From Rhodanobacteraceae bacterium (GTDB lineage Bacteria > Pseudomonadota > Gammaproteobacteria > Xanthomonadales > Rhodanobacteraceae), in the NCBI GenBank assembly GCA_027019085.1, contig JALUXG010000006.1:35050-99049 (forward strand): DNA of 64,000 nt, written 5' to 3'. This document shows, in pieces, positions 9,541 through 19,074 of this stretch. Both the position numbers and the translations under genes were made by a program. Under the pieces are notes generated by a model. The model saw only the letters and a list, made by a program, of their open reading frames with translations, ran no database searches and was not told the DNA's origin. The first letter of the stretch is position 1, and every line of letters begins with the position of its first letter.

Positions 9541-11310
9541 ATGCGCACGCATTACTGCGGCCTCGTCGACGAGGCGCTGATTGGCCGGAATATCACTCTG
9601 TGCGGCTGGGTGGACGCTCGCCGCGACCATGGCGGCGTGGTGTTCCTGGACTTGCGCGACCATGAGGGCATCGTGCAGGTGGTGGTGGATCCGGACACCG
9701 CCGAGGCTTTCGCCACGGCCAGCCGTGTCAGCTATGAGTTCTGCCTGCGCGTGAAGGGCACCGTGCGTGCGCGCGAGGCGGTCAACGAGCGCATGAAAAC
9801 CGGGCGCGTCGAAGTGCTGGCGAGCGGGGTCGAGGTGCTCAATGCAGCGCGGGACCTGCCCTTCGCTTTGCACGAGTCGCCCAACGAGGACATGCGCCTG
9901 ACCTACCGGTTCCTGGATCTTCGTCGCCCGGAGATGCAGCGGATGCTGCGCACCCGGGTGCGGCTTGTGCAGGCGCTGCGCCGGCGGCTGGACACGGACG
10001 GTTTCCAGGATATCGAGACCCCGATCCTGACCAGGGCCACCCCGGAAGGCGCGCGCGACTACCTGGTGCCCAGCCGCGTCCATGCCGGCGAGTTCTATGC
10101 CCTGCCGCAGTCGCCGCAACTGTTCAAGCAGTTGCTGATGATTGCCGGCTTCGACCGTTACTACCAGATTGCACGCTGTTTCCGCGACGAGGACCTGCGC
10201 GCCGACCGTCAGCCGGAGTTCACCCAGCTGGACATGGAGTTCGCCTTTGTCGACGAGCGGCAGGTGCAGGATTACGTCGAGAACCTGATACGCGATGTCT
10301 TTGCCGAGGTCGCCGGCGTCACGCTGGACAGCACTTTCCCACGCATGACCTGGCGTGAGGCCATGCAGCGTTACGGCTCGGACAAGCCGGACTTGCGCAT
10401 CGACATGGAGCTGGTGGATATCGCCGAGGCCGTGCGACATGTGGAGTTCAAGGTGTTTTCCGGGCCGGCTGGCGATCCGCAGGGCCGTGTGGCCGCCCTG
10501 CGTGTACCTGGCGGGGCGGAGTTGTCGCGCAAGCAGATCGATGAACTGGCGGCGCATGCCACCAAGCATGGCGCGAAGGGCCTGGCATGGATGAAGGTCA
10601 ATGCACGCGGCGACGGCCTCGATGGCGTCAGTTCACCCATTGCCAAGTTTCTGGACGCGGCATCCCTGTCGGCGATTCTCGACCTCACGCATGCCGCGGA
10701 CGGCGACCTGCTGCTGTTCGGCGCCGGACCCTGGGTCCAGGTCAGCAACTTCATGGGCGCGCTGCGCGTGAAGGTCGCGCGCGACCGGGGGCTTGTCGAG
10801 ACCGGCTGGAAGCCCCTGTGGGTGACCGACTTCCCGATGTTCGAATACGATGCCGGAGCTTCGCGATTCGTCGCCCTGCATCACCCGTTCACGGCGCCGA
10901 AGGTGGACGATATCGCCGCGCTCAAGGCCGACCCGCATGCCGCGGTCAGTCGCGGCTATGACATGGTGCTCAATGGCGCCGAAATCGGCGGCGGCTCGAT
11001 TCGTATCCACCATCCGCAGATGCAGAGTGCGGTTTTCGAACTGCTGGGCATCGATGCCGCCGAGGCCGAAGCCAAGTTCGGTTTCCTGCTCAAGGCATTG
11101 ACCATGGGCGCGCCTCCGCATGGCGGCATTGCCTTCGGCGTCGACCGCATTGCCATGCTGATGTCTGGCACCGAGGCCATCCGCGACATCATCGCCTTCC
11201 CCAAGACCACCAGCGCGCAGTGTCTGATGACGCAGGCGCCGTCCCCGGTTGCTGCCGACCAGCTGGCCGAATTGCACGTGAAGGTCATTGGCAAGCCTGC
11301 CGTTGATTGA
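9541..11310 (+). CDS. aspS: aspartate-tRNA ligase
   Basis: Class II aminoacyl-tRNA synthetase that charges tRNA-Asp in the cytoplasm. 589 aa, the normal bacterial length. In order: an N-terminal OB-fold anticodon-binding domain ([19 protein letters not shown]), the class II core (motif 1 near [10 protein letters not shown]; motif 2 [21 protein letters not shown]), the bacterial GAD insertion in the middle, and motif 3 ([12 protein letters not shown]). ATG 9541 is preferred over an earlier in-frame start because AGGAG lies 9 nt upstream and the protein then begins as the family does. First gene of a long co-directional run through repair and envelope genes. Confidence 0.98.
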   Translation: MRTHYCGLVDEALIGRNITLCGWVDARRDHGGVVFLDLRDHEGIVQVVVDPDTAEAFATASRVSYEFCLRVKGTVRAREAVNERMKTGRVEVLASGVEVLNAARDLPFALHESPNEDMRLTYRFLDLRRPEMQRMLRTRVRLVQALRRRLDTDGFQDIETPILTRATPEGARDYLVPSRVHAGEFYALPQSPQLFKQLLMIAGFDRYYQIARCFRDEDLRADRQPEFTQLDMEFAFVDERQVQDYVENLIRDVFAEVAGVTLDSTFPRMTWREAMQRYGSDKPDLRIDMELVDIAEAVRHVEFKVFSGPAGDPQGRVAALRVPGGAELSRKQIDELAAHATKHGAKGLAWMKVNARGDGLDGVSSPIAKFLDAASLSAILDLTHAADGDLLLFGAGPWVQVSNFMGALRVKVARDRGLVETGWKPLWVTDFPMFEYDAGASRFVALHHPFTAPKVDDIAALKADPHAAVSRGYDMVLNGAEIGGGSIRIHHPQMQSAVFELLGIDAAEAEAKFGFLLKALTMGAPPHGGIAFGVDRIAMLMSGTEAIRDIIAFPKTTSAQCLMTQAPSPVAADQLAELHVKVIGKPAVD

Positions 11311-11411
11311 GCATGAAGGTGGACGGGCAGAGCGGTCCGTGCTCTCTCGCATGAGGCGCCCCTGCTGATATGGTCTCGCCTGTTACCGATGCTGCGGATC
11401 CTGCCAGAACC

Positions 11412-12047
11412 ATGCCCGAAAACGTCATCCTGCTCCATGGCCTGTGGATGCGCGGCTTTGCATTGGCCATGCTCAGGCATCGCTTCACGCAGGCCGGTTT
11501 TGCGGTTGACGTGTTCGACTACCTCAGCGTAGCCGCGCCGCTGGAGCATACCCTCGAGCGTCTGCGCGAGCGCCTGCATGCGGCAGCGGGTAACGTGCAT
11601 CTGGTCGGCCATAGCCTGGGCGGCCTGGTGGCGCTGCGTGCCTGCCACGGGCATGACGACCTGCCGGAAGGGCGCATCGTCTGCATGGGTTCGCCACTGA
11701 ACGGCAGCGCGGCGGCGCACCGGCTGGCCGAATCGGGCGCGGCGTGGATGCTGGGGCACAGCAAGGCACTGCTCGAGCACGGCCTGTCGCGCTGGGACGG
11801 TGGACGGCAGGTAGGCGTGGTGGCCGGCTGCAAGCCGCTGGGCCTGGGTGCCGCGCTGGGGTCCATTGAAGGCGCGCACGACGGCAGCGTGGCCGTGGCC
11901 GAGACCCGGTTGCCGGGTATCACCGATCACTGTGTGGTACCGGCCAGCCACAGCGGCCTGCTGTTTTCCGCGGATGCGGCCCGGCAGGCCTCGCATTTCC
12001 TGCGCTGGGGCCGATTCGATCATGGTGCAGGGGGTGCCGGTACATGA
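11412..12047 (+). CDS. small alpha/beta-hydrolase (esterase/lipase-like)
   Basis: Predicted serine hydrolase of 211 aa. The N-terminal strand and oxyanion region are VILLHGLWM, the nucleophile elbow is GHSLGGL (Ser about residue 73), and a C-terminal SHSGLLFS may hold the catalytic His. No signal peptide, so probably cytoplasmic. Start 11412 (MPENVILLHG) is chosen because homologous folds begin just before the first strand; an ATG at 11370 is also open and neither has a strong Shine-Dalgarno. It sits between aspS and yebC, co-directional with both. Substrate unknown. Confidence 0.8.
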   Translation: MPENVILLHGLWMRGFALAMLRHRFTQAGFAVDVFDYLSVAAPLEHTLERLRERLHAAAGNVHLVGHSLGGLVALRACHGHDDLPEGRIVCMGSPLNGSAAAHRLAESGAAWMLGHSKALLEHGLSRWDGGRQVGVVAGCKPLGLGAALGSIEGAHDGSVAVAETRLPGITDHCVVPASHSGLLFSADAARQASHFLRWGRFDHGAGGAGT

Positions 12048-12101
12048 TCGGCCGCCGGCTGCATTACAATGGCCGCTTTGTTTCAGAGGCGATTTGAAGC
12101 C

Positions 12102-12839
12102 ATGGCCGGACATTCGAAATGGGCCAATATCCAGCATCGCAAGGGCAAACAGGATGCTGCCCGCGGCAAGATCTTCACCAAGCTGGTGCGTGAAATCACC
12201 GTGGCTGCCCGCATGGGCGGCGGTGATCCGGAAGGCAATCCGCGCTTGCGCCTGGCCATGGACAAGGCCATCGCGGCGTCGATGCCCAAGGACAACATCG
12301 AGCGCGCGATCAAGAAGGCTACCGGTGAACTGGAAGGCGTCGAATACGAAGAGGTGCGCTACGAAGGTTACGGACCGCATGGCGTGGCGGTGCTGGTCGA
12401 ATGCATGACCGACAACCGCAACCGCACCGTCGCCGAGATCCGCCATGCCTTCTCCAAGTTCGGCGGCAATCTCGGTACCGAGGGTTCGGTGGCCTACCAG
12501 TTCCGCCGACTCGGGGTGCTCTCATTCGCGCCAGGTGCGGACGAGGAGCGGATCACCGAAGTCGCGATCGAGGCCGGCGCCGAGGATGTGGTGGCTTTCG
12601 ATGACGGCGCGGTCGAGGTGCTGGCCGACCCTGAAGGCTTTGCCGGGCTTCGCGATGCCATGCAGGCCGCGGGCCTGGAGCCCGATGATGCCGAAATCAC
12701 CCAGCGCGCGGATGTCGAGGTGACGCTGGAGGGCGAGCAGGCGCAAACGGTGGCGCGGCTGCTCGATCACCTCGAGGATCTGGACGACACGCAGAACGTG
12801 TATTCGAATGCGGACCTGCCAGCCGAGGCCTATGAATAG
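12102..12839 (+). CDS. yebC: YebC/PmpR family transcriptional regulator or translation factor
   Basis: Cytoplasmic TACO1/YebC-family protein, 245 aa, standard length. Family start [15 protein letters not shown] is intact, followed by [23 protein letters not shown] segments and [19 protein letters not shown]. Members have been described as DNA-binding regulators and, more recently, as factors that help ribosomes through difficult sequences. The ATG at 12102 is fixed by the family N-terminus. A TACAAT hexamer at 12065-12070 could be a -10 box. It precedes ruvC, a common neighbourhood. Confidence 0.96.
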   Translation: MAGHSKWANIQHRKGKQDAARGKIFTKLVREITVAARMGGGDPEGNPRLRLAMDKAIAASMPKDNIERAIKKATGELEGVEYEEVRYEGYGPHGVAVLVECMTDNRNRTVAEIRHAFSKFGGNLGTEGSVAYQFRRLGVLSFAPGADEERITEVAIEAGAEDVVAFDDGAVEVLADPEGFAGLRDAMQAAGLEPDDAEITQRADVEVTLEGEQAQTVARLLDHLEDLDDTQNVYSNADLPAEAYE

Positions 12840-12949
12840 GTCCGGGGCTCGCGAGGGGGTAAGCGGGATACGGATGGTTGCGGCAGCGTGTGCCATCCGC
12901 GCGATCCCGATGCAACCCTGCCTCGCCCTGCGGGCTTGAGGTCAACATC

Positions 12950-13510
12950 ATGCCCCCCGTCCGTACCGAATCCCGAATCCCGGACCCCGAATGCCGGATC
13001 CTCGGCATCGACCCGGGCAGCCAGCGGACCGGGGTCGGCATCATCGATGTCGATGCCAGGGGACGTGCGGTGCACGTGTTCCACACCACCCTGAGCGTGA
13101 CCGGTACCGGTGGTTTTCCCGATCGCCTGAAACGGATTTATGACGGACTGTGTGCCATCATCGCCGAGCAGGATCCCGGGGAAGTGGCGATCGAGCGCGT
13201 GTTCATGGCACGCAATGCCGATTCGGCACTGAAACTGGGGCAGGCACGGGGCGCAGCCATCTGTGCCGTGGTCAGCAGGGGGGTCGAGGTGCACGAATAC
13301 GCGGCATCGGAAGTCAAGCAGGCCGTGGTAGGTGGAGGACGTGCCGACAAGGCGCAGGTCCAGCACATGGTTGGCGTGCTGCTCGGCATCAGGGGAACGA
13401 TCCAGGCCGATGCTGCCGATGCGCTGGCGATTGCCCTGACCCATGCACACACCCGTGCCAGCATCGGCCGTGTCGGTATCCCTCGCAGTGCATGGAGGCG
13501 GCGACGGTGA
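12950..13510 (+). CDS. ruvC: Holliday junction resolvase RuvC
   Basis: Endonuclease that cuts Holliday junctions with RuvAB during recombination. 186 aa. The metal-binding acids are present: Asp in [11 protein letters not shown], Glu in VAIERVF, and two Asp in [15 protein letters not shown] lies about 9 nt before ATG 12950. The first 17-18 residues ([16 protein letters not shown]) are a leader absent from typical RuvC, which starts almost directly at ILGIDPGS; the leader is encoded by near-repeats of CCCGAATCC. No start codon closer to the conserved part is visible. The stop overlaps the ruvA start (GTGA). Confidence 0.96.
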   Translation: MPPVRTESRIPDPECRILGIDPGSQRTGVGIIDVDARGRAVHVFHTTLSVTGTGGFPDRLKRIYDGLCAIIAEQDPGEVAIERVFMARNADSALKLGQARGAAICAVVSRGVEVHEYAASEVKQAVVGGGRADKAQVQHMVGVLLGIRGTIQADAADALAIALTHAHTRASIGRVGIPRSAWRRRR

Positions 13511-14106
13511 TCGGCCGGTTGCGCGGCATACTGGTGTCCAGGCAACCTCCGTGGCTGCTGGTGGACGTGGGCGGCGTTGGCTATGACGTCGAGGCGCCGA
13601 TGTCGACCATCTACGACTTGCCGCAGACCGGGCAGGAGGTCACGCTGCTGACCCATCATGCGGTCAGGGACGACAGCGTGGTGCTGTACGGTTTCCTGAA
13701 GGCATCCGAACGCGAGCTTTTTCGCAGCTTGCTGAAGGTCAGCGGTATCGGTGCGAAGATTGCCCTGGCCGTACTCTCGGGCGTGTCCACCGACCAATTC
13801 GCGCGTCTGGTGCAGGCCGGCGACGTGGCGGCCCTGACCCGCATTCCCGGCATCGGCAAGAAGACGGCCGAACGCATGCTGGTGGACATGCGCGATCGCG
13901 TCGACGGCCTGGCCAGCGCCGGCACGGCACGGTCCGGGAGTGATCCTTCCGTGCCCATGGATGTCCAGGCCGAGGCCGAAATCGCCCTGCAGCAACTGGG
14001 CTACAAGCCGGCCGAAGCTGCACGGTTGATTGGCAAGTCAACGGCCGAGGGAGACGACGCCGAAGCCATCATCCGCAAGGCCCTGCGCGCCGCCCTGGGC
14101 GGTTGA
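13507..14106 (+). CDS. ruvA: Holliday junction branch migration protein RuvA
   Basis: Tetrameric junction-binding subunit of the RuvAB motor, 199 aa. Starts MIGRLRG like the family; OB-fold in the first 65 residues, tandem helix-hairpin-helix motifs ([12 protein letters not shown] and [15 protein letters not shown]), and a C-terminal RuvB-binding three-helix domain after a flexible linker (about residues 135-155). The start is a GTG at 13507-13509 overlapping the ruvC stop, with GGAGG 8 nt upstream. An in-frame ATG at 13492 would place that Shine-Dalgarno inside the gene and is less likely. Confidence 0.97.
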   Translation: MIGRLRGILVSRQPPWLLVDVGGVGYDVEAPMSTIYDLPQTGQEVTLLTHHAVRDDSVVLYGFLKASERELFRSLLKVSGIGAKIALAVLSGVSTDQFARLVQAGDVAALTRIPGIGKKTAERMLVDMRDRVDGLASAGTARSGSDPSVPMDVQAEAEIALQQLGYKPAEAARLIGKSTAEGDDAEAIIRKALRAALGG

Positions 14107-14120
14107 GCATAGGAATCGAC

Positions 14121-16031
14121 ATGAACGACAAGCATTCGACTTCCGATCCGCACGGTGGCGAGCAGCTGCATGGCAGCATACCGACCCTGGTGCTCGGCGC
14201 CATCGGCGTGGTCTTTGGCGACATCGGCACCAGTCCGCTGTACACCATGCAGGAAGTCTTTCTCCCGGAATACGGTCTCAAACCCATGCACAGTACGGTA
14301 CTGGGCGTGCTCTCGCTGGTGACCTGGGGCCTGGTCACGGTGGTGGCGGTCAAGTACGTCAGCCTGGTGATGCGCGCCGACAACCGCGGCGAGGGCGGCA
14401 TCATGGCCTTGATGACCATGGCGCAGCGTGCGGTCGGGCAGTCCGCCCGCATGCGGCGGGTAATCATGCTGATGGCCCTGCTGGGTGCGGCGCTGTTTTT
14501 CGGCGATGGCGTGATCACGCCATCGATCTCCGTGCTTTCGGCGGTCGAAGGCCTGAAAGTGGTGGCGCCACACCTTGAACACTGGGTGGTTCCCATTGCC
14601 GTGGCCGTGCTGCTTTTCCTGTTCTGGCTGCAACGGCACGGCACGGCCAGGGTCGGCGCCCTGTTCGGACCGATATGCGTGGTGTGGTTCCTTTCGCTGG
14701 CGGTCGTCGGGGTATGGAACATCATCCAGGCGCCGGAAGTGCTGCTTGCGCTGAATCCGATCTATGCGATCGATTTCTTCAAGGTGCATGGCGTGATTGC
14801 CTTCATCGCCCTGGGTGCGGTGGTGTTGTGCGTGACCGGCGCCGAAGCCCTGTATGCAGACATGGGGCATTTCGGACGCTATCCGATCCGCCTGGCGTGG
14901 TTTTTCTTCGTCATGCCGGCGCTGCTGCTCAACTACTACGGCCAGGGCGGGCTGTTGTTGCACAACCCCGAGGCGATCAGCAACCCGTTCTACCATGCCG
15001 TGCCCGACTGGGCGCGTTACCCGATGATCGGTCTGGCCACGGCGGCCACGGTGATTGCCTCGCAGGCCGTGATTTCGGGCGCGTTCTCGGTCACCCGCCA
15101 GGCTATCCTGCTCGGTTTCGTGCCGCGCATGCAGGTCGTGCATACCTCGCGCGAGGCGATCGGCCATATTTTCCTGCCGTTCGTCAATCGCATGCTCATG
15201 ATCGCGGTGATCCTGACCGTGGTGACGTTCGGTTCGTCCAAGGCACTGGGTGGCGCCTATGGCATCGCGGTGACCGGCACCATGGCCATCGACACCCTGC
15301 TGGTGATGATCGTGGCCCGGGGGCTGTGGAAATGGAGCTGGCTGGTGATATTGCCCATCGGCCTGGCCCTGCTGACCGTGGACCTGGCCTTCTTCAGCGC
15401 CAATACGCTGAAAATCCCAGCGGGCGGCTGGTTCCCGCTGGTGCTGGGACTGTGCCTGTTCACCATCATGACGACGTGGCGGCGTGGCCGGGATCTGGTG
15501 ACCCGGGAAATCAAGCAGGGCGGCCTGGCGCTGCAGCCGTTCATCGAGAATATTGCCGAACATCCACCCACCCGGGTGCCGGGTACGGCCATTTTCCTCA
15601 CCGCCAACCAGACTGCCGTGCCCCATGCCATGCTGCACAATCTCAAGCACAACAAGGTGCTGCACGAGAGAAACGTGTTGCTGACGGCTGAAACACTGGA
15701 AACGCCGGTGGCCGATGCCGATGAACGGATCGAGATTGTGCCGCTCGGCGGCGAGTTCTACCGCCTGACGCTGCGTTTCGGTTTTGCCGAGGATCCAAAT
15801 ATCCCGCTTGCGCTGGCGCAATGCGCCCGTCGCGGCCTGGATTTCGACATGATGGACACGACCTTTTTCCTGTCGCGCGAAACCGTGGTGGCCAGCGAAG
15901 GCCGTCCGGGCATGGCGCTGTGGCGGGACAAGCTGTTTGCCTTCCTGTCGCGCAATGCGATGCCGGCCACGGCATTTTTCGAGATTCCCGGCAACCGGCT
16001 GATCGAGCTGGGTGCGCAGGTGGAGATTTGA
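14121..16031 (+). CDS. kup: low-affinity potassium uptake protein Kup
   Basis: KUP/HAK/KT-type K+ transporter of the inner membrane, probably K+/H+ symport, 636 aa. About 12 hydrophobic helices span residues 20-450, starting with [19 protein letters not shown], the family signature in helix 1; then a cytosolic C-terminal domain of about 170 residues. ATG 14121 follows AGGA by 6 nt; an upstream TTG overlapping the ruvA stop is rejected. The gene sits between ruvA and ruvB and has nothing to do with recombination; I recall the same insertion in other xanthomonads but could not check. Confidence 0.97.
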   Translation: MNDKHSTSDPHGGEQLHGSIPTLVLGAIGVVFGDIGTSPLYTMQEVFLPEYGLKPMHSTVLGVLSLVTWGLVTVVAVKYVSLVMRADNRGEGGIMALMTMAQRAVGQSARMRRVIMLMALLGAALFFGDGVITPSISVLSAVEGLKVVAPHLEHWVVPIAVAVLLFLFWLQRHGTARVGALFGPICVVWFLSLAVVGVWNIIQAPEVLLALNPIYAIDFFKVHGVIAFIALGAVVLCVTGAEALYADMGHFGRYPIRLAWFFFVMPALLLNYYGQGGLLLHNPEAISNPFYHAVPDWARYPMIGLATAATVIASQAVISGAFSVTRQAILLGFVPRMQVVHTSREAIGHIFLPFVNRMLMIAVILTVVTFGSSKALGGAYGIAVTGTMAIDTLLVMIVARGLWKWSWLVILPIGLALLTVDLAFFSANTLKIPAGGWFPLVLGLCLFTIMTTWRRGRDLVTREIKQGGLALQPFIENIAEHPPTRVPGTAIFLTANQTAVPHAMLHNLKHNKVLHERNVLLTAETLETPVADADERIEIVPLGGEFYRLTLRFGFAEDPNIPLALAQCARRGLDFDMMDTTFFLSRETVVASEGRPGMALWRDKLFAFLSRNAMPATAFFEIPGNRLIELGAQVEI

Positions 16032-16100
16032 ATGCTTGCGGCAAGCCTGGAGACCGCAGGGCTTGCAGCTAGCCTGGGTCGGAGCGGGGTACGGAGCGCG

Positions 16101-16178
16101 GGGTACCGGGTTCACTTATGGGCGCGAGATAGCCCCACTCAGGCCACGTTGCTTGGCCCATAAGTGAACCCGGTACCC
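16101..16178. repeat. 78-bp palindromic element, copy 1 (upstream of ruvB)
   Basis: Perfect 23-bp inverted arms (16101-16123 and 16156-16178) around a 32-nt centre. Arm core GGGTTCACTTATGGGC. The centre contains GCGAGATAGCC and CAGGCCACG. No T-run follows, so it is not a standard terminator. It lies between kup and ruvB and matches the copy at 17341. The right arm extends by 10 nt (to 16188) as a perfect inverted match to the left flank of copy 2. Confidence 0.95.
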
Positions 16179-16245
16179 TGGCAAGCTCAGGCATCCTTGC
16201 AGGCCCGGGTACCCCGGTATCGCCGGCATCGTCCATAATGCGGCC

Positions 16246-17295
16246 ATGACTGAATCCCGCGTGATCGACACCGACGCCACCTCCGAAGACGCCGCAGTCG
16301 AGTCCTCGATCCGTCCGCGGCGACTCGACGAATACATCGGCCAGAAGACCGTCCGCGAACAGATGGCCATCTACATCGAGGCCGCACGTCGACGCAGCGA
16401 GGCGCTCGATCATGTGCTGATTTTCGGCCCGCCCGGCCTGGGCAAGACCACGCTTTCGCATGTGATCGCCAACGAACTGGGCGTGAACGTGCGCTCGACC
16501 TCCGGGCCGGTGCTCGAACGCGCGGGGGATCTGGCTGCGCTGCTGACCAACCTGGAAAGCGGCGACGTGCTCTTCGTCGACGAAATTCATCGCCTGTCGC
16601 CGGTGGTCGAGGAAGTGCTGTATCCGGCGATGGAAGACTTCCAGATCGACATCATGATCGGCGAGGGGCCGGCAGCGCGATCGATCAAGCTGGACCTGCC
16701 ACCGTTCACGCTGATCGGCGCGACCACGCGTGCCGGCCTGCTGACCGGGCCGCTGCGCGACCGTTTCGGCATCATCCAGCGGCTTGAGTTCTACAGCCCG
16801 GATGAGCTGCTGGCCATCGTGCGTCGTGCGGCGCGTATCCTCGACATCGATTGCGATGATGATGGCGCACGCGAGATCGCCAGGCGCGCCCGCGGTACGC
16901 CACGTATCGCCAACCGGCTGTTGCGCCGTGTGCGCGACTATGCCCAGGTGCGCGGTGCCGGGCGCGTCAGCCAGGAGGCGGCAGCGGCAGCGATGGACAT
17001 GCTGCGCGTGGACGCCGAGGGGCTGGACGAAATCGACCGTCGCCTGATGCGCATCATCATCGAGCATTTCGATGGCGGGCCGGTTGGCGTGGATTCGCTG
17101 GCCGCGGCGCTCAGCGAGGATCGCGGCACGCTCGAGGACGTGGTCGAGCCCTACCTGATCCAGCAGGGGTTCGTGATCCGGACCGCCCGCGGGCGCATGG
17201 CCAGCGCCCGTGCCTGGCGTCACCTGGGCTTGTCGCCACCGCCGCGCGCCTCGCAGGCATCGGACCTGTTCGGCGAAGAAGGGGAGGTGGACTGA
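16246..17295 (+). CDS. ruvB: Holliday junction branch migration helicase RuvB
   Basis: Hexameric AAA+ ATPase that drives branch migration with RuvA. 349 aa, typical length. Walker [13 protein letters not shown], Walker [11 protein letters not shown], sensor 1 LIGATTRAG, arginine-finger region GPLRDRFGI, then a C-terminal winged helix ending in SDLFGEE. Separated from ruvA by kup and bracketed on both sides by copies of a palindromic repeat; the 214-nt leader contains copy 1, so expression may be uncoupled from ruvCA. Confidence 0.98.
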   Translation: MTESRVIDTDATSEDAAVESSIRPRRLDEYIGQKTVREQMAIYIEAARRRSEALDHVLIFGPPGLGKTTLSHVIANELGVNVRSTSGPVLERAGDLAALLTNLESGDVLFVDEIHRLSPVVEEVLYPAMEDFQIDIMIGEGPAARSIKLDLPPFTLIGATTRAGLLTGPLRDRFGIIQRLEFYSPDELLAIVRRAARILDIDCDDDGAREIARRARGTPRIANRLLRRVRDYAQVRGAGRVSQEAAAAAMDMLRVDAEGLDEIDRRLMRIIIEHFDGGPVGVDSLAAALSEDRGTLEDVVEPYLIQQGFVIRTARGRMASARAWRHLGLSPPPRASQASDLFGEEGEVD

Positions 17296-17340
17296 GGCAT
17301 CATCCGGGAACAAGTCTTGCCGGCATGTTGGAGCTTGCCA

Positions 17341-17418
17341 GGGTACCGGGTTCACTTATGGGCGCGAGATAGCCGCATTCAGGCCACGCTGCCAAGCCCA
17401 TAAGTGAACCCGGTACCC
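17341..17418. repeat. 78-bp palindromic element, copy 2 (downstream of ruvB)
   Basis: Same architecture as the copy at 16101: identical 23-bp arms (17341-17363 and 17396-17418) and a 32-nt centre, 26 of 32 centre positions identical and in the same direction. The left flank (17331-17340) is an exact inverted match to the right flank of copy 1. It lies between ruvB and ybgC; no T-run. Could act as an mRNA-stabilising hairpin, transcription attenuator or protein-binding site. Confidence 0.95.
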
Positions 17419-17500
17419 CGCCCTGCAGGCTTGCCGCGAGACTGATTCCAGCGCGCAGGTCGGGTACGATGCCACGAACGTACAGTCGGATGTCGTCTGC

Positions 17501-17929
17501 ATGCCTCCATCCTCGATGGCTGAACGCCCGTTCAGCTGGCCGATAAGGGTCTACTGGGAAGATACCGATGCGGGTGGTGTGGTCTACCACGCCGGTTACC
17601 TGCGTTTTTTCGAGCGCGCACGCAGTGAATGGCTGCGTGCGCGCGGCATCGACCAGCAGGCGCTGCGCGATGAGTCCGGCATCGGCTTCGTGGTGCGCGA
17701 CATGCAGATCGGATTCATGGCACCGGCGCGCCTGGACGACGAACTGGAAGTGACCGTGACGGTCGAACAGCTGCGGCCGGCCAGTCTGGTCTTCTCGCAG
17801 ACGGTTCAGCACCGGCATGGCACGCTACTGGTCACCGCGGGCTTGCGCGTGGCCTGCGTGGACATCGCGCGCATGAAAGCGCGTCTCGTACCTGATGAAC
17901 TGATGGCAAGGATCCGGAAAAATCCATGA
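17501..17929 (+). CDS. ybgC: Tol-Pal-associated acyl-CoA thioesterase YbgC
   Basis: Hot-dog-fold thioesterase, 142 aa, first gene of the tol cluster; homologues hydrolyse short or long acyl-CoAs at the inner membrane and interact with phospholipid synthesis enzymes. The catalytic motif YWEDTDAGGVVYHAGYLRFFERAR with the active Asp is intact. The stop overlaps the tolQ start (ATGA). An internal ATG at 17516 is an alternative start. Its leader holds palindromic element copy 2. Confidence 0.95.
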   Translation: MPPSSMAERPFSWPIRVYWEDTDAGGVVYHAGYLRFFERARSEWLRARGIDQQALRDESGIGFVVRDMQIGFMAPARLDDELEVTVTVEQLRPASLVFSQTVQHRHGTLLVTAGLRVACVDIARMKARLVPDELMARIRKNP

Positions 17930-18612
17930 ATGGCGATCTCAACATCCTCGACCTGGTGCTGCATGCCAGCCTGCCGGTGAAACTGGTGCTGGGCGTGCTG
18001 CTGGCGTTCTCGTTTCTTTCCTGGGTCATCATCGTGCGCAAGTACACGTTGATGAATCAGGCCGATGGCATGGCCAATGCGTTCGAGGAGCGGTTCTGGT
18101 CGGGCGGTGACCTGGCTGCCTTGTACCGGGAAGTCGGCAGCGAGGATGCCCCGGGCCGGGGGCTTTCCAACGTGTTCGGCGCGGGATTCAGGGAATTTGC
18201 CCGCCAGCGTCAACGCAAGGGCCGCGACCCGCGCACCATGCTGGAGGCCTCCGAACGTGCCATGCGGGTGGCCGGCACGCGCGAGATCGAGCGCCTGGAG
18301 CAGAACCTCGAATTTTTGGCCAATGTCGGCTCCATCAGCCCGTACGTGGGTCTGTTCGGCACGGTGTGGGGCATCATGGTGGCCTTCCAGGGACTGGCCA
18401 ACGTCAAGGAAGCGACCATCGCCATGGTCGCCCCGGGCATTTCCGAAGCACTGGTGGCCACCGCCATGGGCCTGTTTGCGGCCATTCCGGCGGTGTGGGC
18501 CTACAACCGTTATGCCAACCGTGTCGAGCGCATCGCCACCCGCTACGAGACATTCCAGGAAGAGTTCTCCTCGATCCTGCAGCGCCAGACCCTGACCGAC
18601 GAGGGTGCGTGA
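17926..18612 (+). CDS. tolQ: Tol-Pal system proton channel subunit TolQ
   Basis: Inner-membrane ExbB-like subunit that with TolR uses the proton gradient to power outer-membrane constriction at division. 228 aa. One N-terminal helix (residues 15-35), a cytoplasmic domain, then two helices at about 130-155 and 165-190 with NVGSISPYVGLFGTVWGIM and EALVATAMGLFAAIPAVWAYN, the conserved pore region. Translationally coupled to ybgC by a 4-nt overlap; tolR starts 4 nt after its stop. Confidence 0.98.
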   Translation: MNGDLNILDLVLHASLPVKLVLGVLLAFSFLSWVIIVRKYTLMNQADGMANAFEERFWSGGDLAALYREVGSEDAPGRGLSNVFGAGFREFARQRQRKGRDPRTMLEASERAMRVAGTREIERLEQNLEFLANVGSISPYVGLFGTVWGIMVAFQGLANVKEATIAMVAPGISEALVATAMGLFAAIPAVWAYNRYANRVERIATRYETFQEEFSSILQRQTLTDEGA

Positions 18613-18615
18613 TCC

Positions 18616-19074
18616 ATGCGCGCTTCGATGCGCCGCCCCCGGCGCCACAAGCTGAAGGCCGAGATCAACGTCGTGCCCTACATCGACGTGATGCTGGTGC
18701 TGCTGATCATCTTCATGGTTACTGCGCCGCTGCTGCATCTCGGTGTGGACATCAAGTTGCCCCAGGTGGCGGCCAAGGCCATGCATGACGAGCAGAAACA
18801 ACCGGTGCTGGTCAGCGTGGACAGGGACGGCAAGCTGTACCTGACCCTCGGCGCCGGCAAGCGCGAACCGGTCGACGCACAGAGCCTGGTTGCCAAGGTG
18901 GGTGCGTTCGTTCGCAACAACCCGCGGGTGGTGGTGATGTTCGGCGGCGACGAGCGCGTGGATTACGGACGCGTCATGCAGGTCATGGTGCTGCTGCAGC
19001 AGGCGGGCGTGCCCAACATCGGCCTGATGACGCAGCCACCGGTTGCGCCGGAAGCCAGGCATGGACGTCGCTGA
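18616..19074 (+). CDS. tolR: Tol-Pal system protein TolR
   Basis: ExbD-like stator partner of TolQ, 152 aa. Short basic N-terminus, a single membrane helix (about residues 22-42) with the proton-carrying Asp in VVPYIDVMLVLLIIFMV, then a periplasmic domain. Its 3' end overlaps the tolA start by 14 nt. Confidence 0.97.
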   Translation: MRASMRRPRRHKLKAEINVVPYIDVMLVLLIIFMVTAPLLHLGVDIKLPQVAAKAMHDEQKQPVLVSVDRDGKLYLTLGAGKREPVDAQSLVAKVGAFVRNNPRVVVMFGGDERVDYGRVMQVMVLLQQAGVPNIGLMTQPPVAPEARHGRR

